DNA of 64,000 nt from Isoetes taiwanensis (taxonomy: Eukaryota > Streptophyta > Lycopodiopsida > Isoetales > Isoetaceae): NCBI GenBank assembly GCA_021234155.1, contig JAJEKV010000290.1:312001-376000 (forward strand). Reading direction: 5' to 3'. A model generated the notes under the pieces. The model was not told the origin of the DNA. It saw nothing but the letters and a program-made list of their open reading frames with translations, and ran no database searches. Position 1 is the first letter of the stretch; each line of letters opens with the position of its first letter. Shown here piece by piece: positions 45,740-55,645 of this stretch. The position numbers and the translations under genes are program-made.

Positions 45740-46099
45740 TCAAAATATGCTTATGTGACATTGATTGCAATGAATAAACCTTTATTGTTAAGTTTGAATT
45801 ATTTGATATTGTCTTTAAGTTCTTATTACTACAAATGGAGGCTGTGGATGCTGTTTGTAAATATATAGTTATTTTTGGCCTACAGATCCATGAAGATGGC
45901 ACCGAGGGGGTTGTCACCACTGATAAAGCTTCCTTTGGATGTATTTGATGGTAGCAGAAAATCTATTACCATCGGAACGTCAGAAGCAAGCATTCTAGGC
46001 AAAATTGGTTCTTGGCACAATAACCGCTAATCGATCTTTATATAGGGTAGGCTCTCAAGTGCTAATTGCTCTTCCGTTGAGGCCATTATCTTACATATC

Positions 46100-46812
46100 A
46101 ATTGCAGGTGTATGAATCGATTTATAGAGGCGCATGAGGTGTCCAATCTCTGTTACTTCTTCGATCCACTCTTCTTCTCAACATTAACTAGATCGGATAT
46201 AAATTTTGAAATCTGTGAATACCTACCTATTCATTCCTGCATGTGGTGGTCACCACTGGGTTGTATACCTCATTGTTGGTTTAGGGGTATGATCTAAAGT
46301 ATGTGAGCCAGGCATATAACGTTTTGAAAGCAAGGGCCGCTTTGTAGGGATAGAGCCAAAGCAAAGGTTTGTAATTGTTCTTAATATTTGCTGCTGCATT
46401 GTTTTTTGCATTCTTGAGAATAATTGTTTGGCTTTGCAGGTTTGTGAAGGATCTACAAAAATACCATAATGTTTACAAACCAACCGGAAGTAAAGAAAAA
46501 TTGTAGAAGGCCAATATAAGTGGATGGATACTCGTGCAGCAGGTGTATGTTGCTTTGTAAGCAAGTTTTTGGGAGGCCTACACAATGGACTAAACTTTAT
46601 GGATTCCAGGTAAGTTACATTAGTATTATTGCACTCAAACTTTAACAAAGCATGCTAAACTTTCTTTTTGTGATGTAGGCGGTTGATATTTTTTATTCTG
46701 AGCTATCCATGATTACTGTCTTCCTGACTGAAGTTTTGAAATTTACTAGCAGCGAAAATGAGGATGGGAGGTTGAATCCTATAACACACCATATACTACA
46801 GGAGTGAAGTGT
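46100..46812 (+). pseudogene. Ulp1/C48 SUMO-protease-like C-terminal fragment
   Basis: One frame reads LFIPACGGHHWVVYLIVGLG at about 46228-46290, matching the His-Trp centre of C48 cysteine proteases. After an intron-like stretch the frame gives WMDTRAAGVCCFVSKFLGGL (46520-46585), in the place of the catalytic Q..G..CG.F block. The last exon (after GATGTAG at 46678) encodes AVDIFYSELSMITVFLTEVL and ends ILQE with a stop near 46807. Preceding residues NLCYFFDPLFFSTLTR fit the usual upstream block. Frames change between blocks. The assignment is reasonable but the catalytic Asp is not seen. Confidence 0.5.
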
Positions 46813-47150
46813 TGATTATGAAATCATGCATGATTTGTACATTGTTCGAGTTTGTATTTTGAACAAGTTTATTATAATAAAATTACAACACATTCACTAG
46901 CTGGTGACCAAAAGCATATGACTCTGGTGGAGTTCAAATCTCCTAGTTGAAAGCATTTGAATTGCAATATTGAAGTGTTAAAGGAATAAATAAATCCTTA
47001 GAAATGCTAATGAAGAATTGTATTAGCGGAAAAAATTTTAATACTTGGAAATCCAGACATGGGCCAACTCGAAGGAGTTATTCATTAAGAGATAAGATAA
47101 GATGAAATATAGATAATACAGAGAGGCAAGTTACGTGCTAGGGAACTGCC
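46813..47150. other. Short intergenic stretch
   Basis: AT-rich sequence between the Ulp1-like fragment and the inverted-repeat-flanked recombinase locus. Nothing is recognised in it. Confidence 0.5.
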
Positions 47151-47199
47151 CGATTTTCGGGGTTTTTGGCGGGAAACCGACAGCGGCGCTCCCTCACAT

Positions 47200-47224
47200 A
47201 AACCCACCAGGGAGCCAAAATTCC
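47200..47224 (+). repeat. Left inverted repeat of the recombinase locus
   Basis: CACCAGGGAGCCAAAATTCC here pairs as reverse complement with 50455-50474. Twenty exact bases over a 3.25-kb distance cannot easily be chance. Confidence 0.8.
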
Positions 47225-48005
47225 GGCCACTTGGCGGAATATTATCTTTTTTTTTCCGGTAGTTTTTTTTTACCTTCTTTTCTCCTCGGCGATATGAGCT
47301 CCGGAGTTTCAGCGATGGCGCTTACGCCGAACCGTCGAGGCGCTTTGACGATCCGACCATTTTTGAGTTTTTGCATCCGCTTCCCATCGGCCGACCTTTT
47401 TCTCGGTGCCGAGCTTGTTTTTGAAGATCAAGTGTTGTTTTCTTTCTTACAGGCAAGTTTTCGGCTAGGGAAGCTTCTGGTTTATGTTATTGCTTTGCTA
47501 TTTGCTTGTTACTAACAAATTTTTATGTTTCTTGTAGGAGATTGTGAAGTATTATTACCGAAAGTGTCGACTTTCTTGCTTGATTTGTCGACTTTCTGGT
47601 ATCTTTGGTCGAGTTTCTGCCGTCATTGGTGGAGTTTATGCCTCTGTTGCAAGGTTGCAGTAGGTTGCAGTTCTGGATTTCGTCATGGATCGTTTCCTAG
47701 GTTGGAGTTCGTCTAAATTTTAAGCTGGAGGTTTCCTAGGTTGGAGTGCTTGGAGCTACAGTAAACCTGTGCGTTTGTGTAAGGTAATATTTTTATGTTT
47801 TTGCATGCATATGTGTTTTTTAAGTTGCATGTATGTTCTGTGACCTGCATGCAGTAGATTAACAGATCTAATATGTTATTACAGGAGCTAATGGCGATGG
47901 AGGAAGCCACCTGGGTGGTTGTTAATTTGTCTTTGTTTTAGAGTAGCCCTTGCTTATGCTGCTGTAAGTATCAGTCCTTCCTTTTCCTTGGATTTGGGGC
48001 CTGAG
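47225..48005 (+). promoter_or_regulatory. Probable 5' leader of the recombinase gene
   Basis: GC-rich sequence up to about 47400 is followed by T-rich stretches with acceptor-like TTTCTTACAG (47443-47452), TTTCTTGTAG (47529) and TTTGTTTTAG (47932-47941). The long open frame 47135-47515 has no family motif and is probably untranslated leader. A spliced 5' UTR is an inference. Confidence 0.35.
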
Positions 48006-50168
48006 ATGAACATTCTGGATGACAATATGCTTGAGGATGAGACGGTTGCTGCGGAGAGGTTAATTCAGAGTACGAAAGCTTCAGAGGTGGAGAGTTTGTT
48101 GAAGGATTTGGAGAATGAGCCATGGTTTCATCAGGAGTTTATTGAGCCCCCAGTTGAAGGGAAAGGAAAGTCGAAAGAGTTTGCTGACTTAGATGAGCAG
48201 ATGTTGGGGGAAGTGGACAAGGGTGGAAAAGACAGGTCACAGAAGCAAACCAAATGGGCTAGGAGGAAATTTGATGCATGGAGATTCTTTGTGAAGGATG
48301 ATCCTAAGATTACTGTTCACCCGTCTGTACCAATTGAAGAAATACCACATTTAGAACTGAATGAGATGGTGGTTAGGTTTCTGTTGCAAGTGAGGAAGAA
48401 AGACGGATCGATGTTTCCTTCTGGCAGGTAAATGACTTTTAATTTATGCTTTTGTTTTTTTTTTTTCTGTTGAAACTTATGCATAGTTTATATGTGCTGG
48501 TTGCAGTTTAAATTGTCTTCTGAAAGCGATTGGTAGGATTGTTCGTAAGCGACAGGAATCGAAAATGGCTACCACTGGTATTAGAGTAGAGGCATTTAAT
48601 ATCATGAGGGATCCTTTGTTTGTTAGAGCTAGGTTGGCATTTGTTGCTGCATCCGATCAATCTAGGAAGGCTGGTGTTGGAGTTTCACGGAAGAAGGCAT
48701 CTACAATCCCTTATAACTCAGAGAAGGATCTTCTTGCTGACTTAGATTATTGCATTAGTACACCAAAGGGTGTACAAAAGAGGCTGTGCTTTTACCTTTG
48801 CTCTAGGTTCGCGATCAGGGGCGCTGGTGAGTTATATGAAGTGAAGGATGTAGACTTGTCTCTGGAGTCTGATGGGAAGAATGAATATCTAGTTTATAAT
48901 GAGAGGATAAGCAAGATTTGGGGAACTTCAGTGACGAAGTATGATCCAAGCCACTTTTCGACCTGCAATCTGGAGTTACGAAGATGATTTTGTTTTGACA
49001 TATAAACAGCTTGTTCGTCATCTGCCACCAAAGGAGAATTCTGCGCCAAGGCCACTGTTCTTGTAGGCTATTTCAAATTATCGGCCAGATGTAAGTTTTT
49101 TTTTGTTAGTTTGTTTTTTGTATTCTTTCTTTGCTCATTTCTTTATTTTGTTATAGGCATGGTTTTCGAAAGGCCGTGTTGGCCAGAATAATATTTCAAA
49201 GTGGATAAAAGCTATGGGGCAGTTTATTTCTGTTGATATCTGCAACAAGAGTGGCCGGGTGTCTTCTGTCACATGCATGTCTATGGCAAGTGTTCCAGCA
49301 GAAATAGGGAAACTTATCACGGGTTATAGGAACACTGAGTCATATGAAAAGTAAGTTTGTTTTTTATTTTATTTATTTCTGTTGTTTATTGCATTTATTT
49401 CTGTTGTTTATATGATCGTAGCAAAGACATTCAGGTTAACGCTGCTATGAGCATCAGCGCAAAACCATATGATGATGATGGTAATCTTAGACTTTATCCA
49501 AATGTTCTTAGTGAAATGATCAAGGCAAGCCAAAACAATATGCTGGATAGTCATTCGTCGAAGGCCCTGTCTGCAGGTATGTTGTCGTTTTTTTGTTGCA
49601 TTGTTTAGTTTTTTTTTTTTCTCTATTTTCTTTATATTAAGAATTTCAAGCATTTGCAGGTGGTTCTGAGGGGGCTGGTGGACATCATGTGGATGATAAA
49701 CCACCTCCAATTGAATCTGTCAGAGTTGATAGCAGATTGGACATAGCAGTTAAACATGATAGCAGTGCTGTTGTAGGTGCTGATACCGTTGTGGCAGCGA
49801 GCACTAATGTTATGGCAGGAACTAATAGTGCTTTGGTTAATCCGAGTTCTGATGAAGACGATAAGGATCTTATAGATTCTTGGGCATTCGATGATTTTGT
49901 GAAGGCCAATCCAAATCTCCTCAAATATTTTCCTCCAAATATCTCTGTGAAGAACGTCGGTAAGGTTTTTATATTGTTTTTTCTATTTTAGTTTTAAGTT
50001 TTCATTTCTAGATTTTTGTCTGATTGTTTTATTCTTGTAGGTGGTCATTCCTTTGTGGGAGCAACATTTAATAACTGTACCTTTGTTCTACCTGATTCAA
50101 GTGGCGCAGTGAACTTCATGGAGATAGTAGCAAGTGATAAGACTTTGATCACTATCAGTTTTTTGTAA
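48006..50168 (+). pseudogene. Crypton-like (DUF3504-type) tyrosine recombinase, six exons, inactivated
   Basis: Proposed exons are 48006-48427, 48507-49090, 49157-49350, 49422-49576, 49660-49959 and 50041-50168, all with GT-AG borders and matching phases. Exon 1 has an acidic start, then KWARRKFDAWRFFVKDDP and ELNEMVVRFLLQVRKKDGS; exon 2 starts SLNCLLKAIGRIVRKRQ. The KKDGS..F.SGSL..L..AI.R block is the SAM-like N-terminal part of DUF3504/Crypton recombinases. FAIRGAGELYEVKDVD (48808-48855) is the first catalytic-Arg block. Exon 3 has WFSKGRVGQNNISKW, then NKSGRVSSVT at the HxxR site and ITGYRNTESYE at the GH(R/K) site. The His positions are replaced by Lys and Tyr, a frameshift lies near 48970 and a TAG at 49064-49066. 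The last exon carries GATFNNCTFVLPDSSG. ATG 48006 is the first in frame with exon 1; 5' noncoding exons may begin near 47150. Confidence 0.75.
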
Positions 50169-50454
50169 TCAGTGATGAATTTTGTAAGCAGTGATGGAAT
50201 CAGTGATGAATTTTTGTAATCACTTTTTGTAATCACTTTTTGAATTATCACTATCAGATTTTATGATCTGTTGAATGATCACTATCAGATTTTGTAATGA
50301 TGGATTTTATGATCCCTGAGTCATTGATTTTGTAATGTCTTGTTTTATTGTTTTGTAATCTGTTGTTAATTTAATTGTGGCGGTGCTGTAAGCGGCGCCG
50401 CCAAAAACCTACAGCCCAAAAAATACCCGTTTTAAACAATCAAGGAAAAATCCA

Positions 50455-50479
50455 GGAATTTTGGCTCCCTGGTGGTTTA
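50455..50479 (-). repeat. Right inverted repeat of the recombinase locus
   Basis: GGAATTTTGGCTCCCTGGTG is the exact reverse complement of 47205-47224. Confidence 0.8.
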
Positions 50480-50480
50480 C

Positions 50481-51139
50481 GATTTAAGAAGGCATCAACA
50501 CCAAAACATATATCTTCTTTTTTAAAATGGGAAGGCTTGAAATTTGTGTACTGGAACATCGCTAGGCAAACGCACGCGACGTTCCCTCTCGTTTGTATTT
50601 CGCTATTGCGGGACTAAGTTGCCCGCAGATAAATGCCAATTTAACTCCCGAGCTCTCCACCTTCCAACAATTTCGATGCAAATCCTCATTTTACTTTCCT
50701 CCCTGCTTGCCCTACGATTTTGACGCCACGAAGTTTTTTTCACTGCACAATTTGGCGCCTTAGGATTTCTTGAGTGGGTCCCTTGTCCGGATGCATTTTG
50801 CTTGAGTTGAATGGTAAAACCCTGGAAGAATGGAAATGCATACTTGCTAAGCTTAAAACTAATGCAAATGGTTGCTTTACAGGATTAAAGCTTCTGGACG
50901 ATTTCAAGATCACCTAGACTCGAAGAAATCTTCTCATTTTCAAGCTTCTCAAGGTTTTTCTTTGTTTTTTTTGCTTTCTTGAGGATCTTCTTTTGCCATC
51001 GGGCCTATTTATATTTATTCTTCGATTTTTAACAGATAAATGCAACAGGTTTTTCTTTGGGTGCCGTTATCAGATATGGAGGGACAGAAGCGGACCAGTT
51101 ATCCACTATGGAAAAGGCTATTCTGCATATTTTGTACAG
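50481..51139. other. Intergenic stretch, no firm gene
   Basis: A few splice-like and coding-like pieces appear (for example near 50815-50915), but none is assigned. GCGGGACTAAGTTGCCCGC near 50609-50627 is a small dyad that echoes GGGAACTGCCCG at the left side (47141-47152). Confidence 0.4.
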
Positions 51140-51428
51140 TAGGCTGAAGATGTGGCCAAACAACTTATTGACTACGGTTTCCACGCTTCTACAATGTCTT
51201 GACCTGTTCTAGGCACAATGATGGTTCAGCCTAAAGTGAAAGCAAGGTGCATTCCTACCATTGAATATCCATGTCTAAATTTGCTCTATGATGACAAGTA
51301 ATTTCTTTTATTCGTTTCAGGCTGAGCTAGACTGCTTATGTGAATCCACTATCTCTATAGGAGGAGAGATGCATGAAATAGAGGATGGCATTTCAAACTA
51401 TAACGTTAATCTTTTGAAGGCGATGCAG
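51140..51428 (+). pseudogene. Glycine decarboxylase P-protein (GLDC) fragment, two exons
   Basis: After TTTGTACAG one frame reads AEDVAKQLIDYGFHASTMS, then a stop, then PVLGTMMVQPKVKA up to a donor at 51247. This matches the near-C-terminal block of plant glycine decarboxylase, DVAKRL(I/M)DYGFHAPTMSWPVPGT. The next exon (51321-51428) reads AELDCLCESTISIGGEMHEI EDG and ends NLLKAMQ. It corresponds to AELDRFCDALISIR.EI..IE in the same enzyme. The Trp codon of TMSWP has become TGA. The enzyme decarboxylates glycine in the mitochondrial glycine cleavage complex. Only about 70 of roughly 1,000 residues are present, so this is a gene fragment. Confidence 0.8.
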
Positions 51429-52163
51429 GTATAAAATCAGTTTATTGTAAAGAGGAAACAAACTTCGACTAATAACTCAAATGTCTGATTGCTTCTCTGC
51501 CTCATTGTCCTTTGGGCTTTGTGGTTTAGGTTCCAATACCATAAAGTTTTCACATGAACATTGGCCAGTATAATACTTTTGGATGTTTTATCCACATTCA
51601 AGCCATAGGACTGAACTGGCTTCAGAAAAATACATTCAGCAAAGGTTGACTGCTTTTGTGAAGAATACTCTTCTTGGACCTAAAGGGAAACGAGGAAGGT
51701 GAATTTTCTTCCGATTTGCAAACTGACTTTGCATGTTGCAAAACCAATGGTGAGCAATCAAGTGTAGGCGTAAAAGAGGAAATCTTTGTTAGGGTTTTGT
51801 TGGAGGTCAAGGTCTTGAACACCTATGTACTTTTATTAGATTGTTTGATGACTTGCACATTTAGGAGCATTTACTTTCTATTGCATTCCCATGCTTCCAT
51901 AAAATTGTTTGGGTTATTTCTCATTTAGACATGCAATTGCATTTTGCTTAGCAGGTCGTTCCTAATCAATAGGTTGCAGTTTGCAAGTTGTAGTTGCATT
52001 GCTTGCATCTATCTCAATTGTTGACAAATTTATGATGAACAATGCATGCTTTGTTCTTATTTCTAATTCAATTTTGTGCTTTTCCTTGCAGCCGGTTTTA
52101 TAATCACAGATTTGGAGAGGTGCCAAATATTATTTCTTTTCAAAGAGGAAGGACCATCCACAA
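51429..52163. other. Stretch with one coding-like frame, unidentified
   Basis: The frame at 51674-51820 encodes NEEGEFSSDLQTDFACCKTN GEQ, which looks coding by composition but matches no family I know. The rest is AT-rich. It ends where the LTR begins. Confidence 0.3.
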
Positions 52164-53752
52164 TGTGACGTTCCACATATTTATACGCATATTTAAGTAT
52201 AAATACATGACACGTCACTATGAATAATTAATGGCACATTAATTATTCATAAGCTAAGGTTAGCTATGTTAATAATTAAATTATAAAGGTGGAAACCTAA
52301 CCCAAAACCCTAATTCGAATTTAGATATTAAAAAGGGCTAAAATACCAAATTAGTTAATTAGTGACATGCCACTTGGCCCAAATCGATTGGGCAAGGCAG
52401 GGTTTCCATTTTGGGCACCCAAATTAGGGCTTTTGTGCCCCAATTCGAATTAGGAGCAATTGGAGATGGGGGAGGAGGAGCAGCAGCCAGGCACCCTTCA
52501 GCAGATCGAGATGGAGCCATCCCAAGCCCGATTCGACGGTTAGTCTGTATCTTAGTTGTGTTATTTGTAGGGTAGCGCCCCTGTTGGGCACTTGTTGTGT
52601 GTATTTCTTCTGTTTCTCTGTGTTCTCTATGCTTTACCTCTAGGAACTAACCCTTGATTGCAAAGGTGAGTTCTCCTTATCTCTGATTCTGTACTTGCTC
52701 TTAAATGATGGATTGATAGTTCTTTGCATAGTATTACTCTTGAAATGGGGATTACGGGGGTAGAGATCTCTCGAGCCCATGAATTGTAGTATGCTCCTAG
52801 GTGGATCCCCTCAGATTTCCCATTATATGCGGCTGTCAGGTACAAGAGACCACGGGTCAGACGCTTATGGTCCGGGCTTAGCACCGCAGAAGGGACACAA
52901 GTGGTGAAGTGGGGTGGGGTCTTGCACGAACATAAAGGCTCCCTGAGACTCCTACAGTGGGCTAGGCACGATCGATAGCCCGGCCACGAGAGGGCGGGTA
53001 TGGGTCCGACACTCCCTAGGTGTAGAGGTGTGATCCGTATGGAGCATCTTGCACTTTGAGTAGATTTAGGGTGAGTAAATCCGCACGGATGCGGATGGGG
53101 GGAGCGCGATGCGCACGTATTCTCTAGCTCATCCATGGAACCACTGCGGATCCCGGAAGGGGACGCTTCCCCGACCCGCCTCATCGGACCGGGCGCCATG
53201 AACCCCGGAGTAGGCTCAAAGGGTGATACCTTGAGTCTCTGCGTCTTCGGGAAGGCTATAGCGAAGCCATAGCGTGGATCGACCCATCTGCAAAGTGTGC
53301 ACAGGAGGGGCGGATGGAGTGGACAACCCTGGCCGATGTTCTATACCAGCCAACGCCATGCCAAGATTCGGTCTGCTGATCTCTTGAGACCTAGCCGTCA
53401 GTCGATCCTCACTGGAGTCTGAGCCGGGGTAGAACCTGGGGTTTGGGGTGTTTTCCTTAGGATTAGATGCATATTCTTTGCCGTTAGTACTTGGATAGAT
53501 GTGCCACCCTTCGTGGTGGATATTTATATATGATTTATGCTGTGTGCTAACATGTATTCACGCTTCCGCAACTTAGGAGTCCCATTGAAGGCGTGGGCCG
53601 AATGACACCTCCGTGTCCTTCACCCGGGCATCTCTCTACGGATGGTCCGAGTTAGACGGAGGGCCCTGCTCATGGTGAGCTGATTGCCATGGGAGGGGGA
53701 AGTCCCTATATGTATACGTCCGGAGCGCCGTATATATTCAGGGAGTGTCACA
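52164..53752 (+). repeat. 5' LTR of a second chromovirus-type element (about 1.59 kb)
   Basis: It begins TGTGACGTTCC and ends GAGTGTCACA, with terminal inverted bases TGTGAC/GTCACA. It shares several blocks with the LTR at 4883-6548, for example GAGGGGCGGATGGAGTGGAC, in the same order. A tRNA primer site follows after one base, which makes this a 5' LTR. The matching 3' LTR and pol are not in the following 10 kb, so the element is truncated or rearranged. Confidence 0.82.
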
Positions 53753-53753
53753 G

Positions 53754-53767
53754 TGGTATCAGAGCCA
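53754..53767 (+). promoter_or_regulatory. Primer binding site for initiator tRNA-Met
   Basis: TGGTATCAGAGCCA one base after the LTR is the complement of the 3' end of plant initiator tRNA-Met, used for minus-strand priming by many plant LTR retrotransposons. Confidence 0.92.
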
Positions 53768-54190
53768 TGATTTTGGTTGACCAGAATCATAGCACTGACC
53801 AAATCTTTAACTCGTTAGTTCGGTAGTTAGGTGGGAGCTTAAGCTAGTATGAAGGTTTAGCTCTTTGATGTTTGGTTTTGTGTTAGGTTGATGTAGTAGA
53901 TTGTAAGTTTTAAGAGGTTTAGGGCAACTGGAGGACCCAAGTTTGGAGGGGCTATAACTTTTTGTAGGTAGTTCAGATGAAGGCGAAAGTGGTTCTAATG
54001 GATCGGTACCCAAATACCCTAGGAGGGTCATTAACAGGCGGAAAGGAGTCAAGGAGGGGCCCGAAAGTCAACTCGGGCGCTGCTTGCTTTTTATCGACTT
54101 GGCCGTGTAGAAACGCCAGATAATGTAATCTTTGTCGGCCGACCCATAAAACGCAGCGTATTTCCGCCGTATAAAAATTTTAATATTTTT
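53768..54190 (+). other. 5' leader of the second chromovirus-type element
   Basis: No gag frame is readable. The sequence keeps the GGAGTCAAGGAGGGGCCCGA AAGTC stretch, which I take as leader sequence. It passes into AT-rich DNA and the tRNA-like modules. Confidence 0.45.
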
Positions 54191-54209
54191 TTATATACAT
54201 ATTTTTCTG

Positions 54210-54282
54210 GCACCTCGACCCAGATTTGAACCCATGACCTCTCAACTCCAAGCCTAGGTGCTTACCACCACACTAAGCTCTC
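54210..54282 (-). repeat. tRNA-like Pol III module 1
   Basis: On the minus strand a box B-like GGTTCAAATCTGG stands at 54232-54220 and a box A-like CTTAGTGTGGTGG at 54279-54267, with about 45 bases between them. The 3' end reads GGTGCCA. The acceptor stem does not pair, so it is not a working tRNA. It may be a SINE head or a leader element. Confidence 0.5.
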
Positions 54283-54356
54283 TTGAGTGTAATATATACA
54301 TTTCACATCTATGATACTTTGTTTTCTTTGCATAGCAACTTTTATATAAAAGTGTA

Positions 54357-54422
54357 CTACGCAAGACTTGAACCCTTGACCTCCGAGCACACAGCCAAAC
54401 CCTTTACCAACACGGTAAGCCT
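54357..54422 (-). repeat. tRNA-like Pol III module 2
   Basis: On the minus strand CTTACCGTGTTGGTAAAGGG (box A-like) is followed by GGTTCAAGTCTTGC (box B). The orientation and layout are the same as in module 1, about 140 bases apart. Confidence 0.5.
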
Positions 54423-55480
54423 TCTTTTAGTGATAACAATAGTCTCGTTTTATACTTAACCAATAGTATCCCTGGTTCTCTAGAAAGACTCCTGTCTACC
54501 ATCGCTCTTCTCTAAACCAACGCTGTGGTGGCAACAACTCCGCCGGACTTGTGCAACCATGGTGAGCTAGAAATCACTTAGGAGTTATTACCATCATTAC
54601 TTTAATGTCTCTCCAACCATATCGACATATCGTTCACGCCGAAAGGCGATGGAAGGAAATTCCTGAGTAAGATAGAAACTTCCAAGTTGGATTCTAATCC
54701 ACTATTCACCGGGATATTCTTTAGGCGATGATAATAATGTCCGTTATCGACGCGTTCCTAGACCTATAGCTTTAAATATTTTTTTCCTTTGGTAAATGCC
54801 TTGATAACAAAATTTCTTCGAGCCTTGCCATGATTCAATCTATACTACATCCATATGCTTTATACTAGACCTTATTCAACGTTATATATTAAGGGTTAAG
54901 AAATATCTTATAGACATAATTACAATTAACGTTGTTTCTCTCTAGTGTCTACGCCTTGACTCGTTTCATTTCCTAGAGAAGGGATCTTTCTTCGCCCAAC
55001 CAACTAGGGACTGCCATGCAAAGACCCCCTACGGACCATGGGTTTGGATTCCTTTGATCCTATCACCCCTTCAATACTTCTTTTCAATCGTCAGTGTTCT
55101 TCTTATGGACCACTTCCCCGGATCGCGATACATACTCAGAATATCGTAGTAAGTGCTTGTGTTAGAACCCCCACAACAATGTCAGCACTTTATTCTAATT
55201 AATCCCGGGTACAAACTCTAGTATTATTTTGTGCCAAACCTCACCGCCTATAGGGCTGTGATTAATTATCTGCGCCACGCATCTGTCAGATTGACAACAG
55301 CCTACCCTCTTTTGGGGTTCTTCCACCGTAAGGGTCAAGTGGCATCCAACCATTGTTGGCTAAAAACCTCCTTCTAGGGTATCTAGATATGGTTGGGGCA
55401 AAGTATTTCCAACCATTCCTTTAGTGCCCAAATGGCGTTAAGTTCCACAAATGAACTTACATATTCCAAGGGGTTATGTG
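54423..55480. other. Intergenic stretch without recognisable genes
   Basis: No family motif or structured repeat is apparent. Part of it may be decayed retrotransposon interior. Confidence 0.4.
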
Positions 55481-55645
55481 AATATCCCAAAGGACAATAC
55501 CACCCAAAGACCCCTCAAGATAGGCCTCCTCTATTCAGAGATCTTGTGTTCAAGTTTCTGGGGGTCCGTCATATGTCCTCATGGATGCTGCCAATGTGGC
55601 ATGACGTATAAATGCTCTCTACCTGTCTATCTATTTATTAAAAAT
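55481..55645 (+). repeat. SINE-like sequence, plus strand
   Basis: A box B-like CTTGTGTTCAAGTTTCT at 55543-55559 is followed by GGGGGTCCGTCATATGTCCT, then CCAATGTGGCATGACGTA and a CTGTCTATCTATTTATT tail. The GGACCGTCATGTCCTACATGG block of the minus-strand copy at 58.3 kb and the CCAATGTGGCATGACGTA block at 29.4 kb occur here together. Confidence 0.5.

Larger units (their letters stand above)
47161..50480 (+). mobile_element. Candidate Crypton-like element bounded by short inverted repeats
   Basis: A tyrosine-recombinase gene lies between CACCAGGGAGCCAAAATTCC (47205-47224) and its exact reverse complement at 50455-50474; flanking bases extend the match by a few. A second, 12-base inverted pair, GGTTTTTGGCGG (47161-47172) and CCGCCAAAAACC (50398-50409), lies outside the first on the left but inside it on the right. 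Cryptons are not known for long terminal inverted repeats, so the borders are uncertain. The repeats could be internal binding sites or belong to a host element that took up the gene. Confidence 0.5.

Noticed and set aside
47135-47515. 126-codon frame before the recombinase as a membrane protein
   Set aside because: Its hydrophobic end comes from T-rich intron-like sequence, and it overlaps the inverted repeat and a probable spliced leader.
54210-54422. Two possible tRNA genes on the minus strand
   Set aside because: Box A and box B-like words are present, but the acceptor and anticodon stems do not pair.
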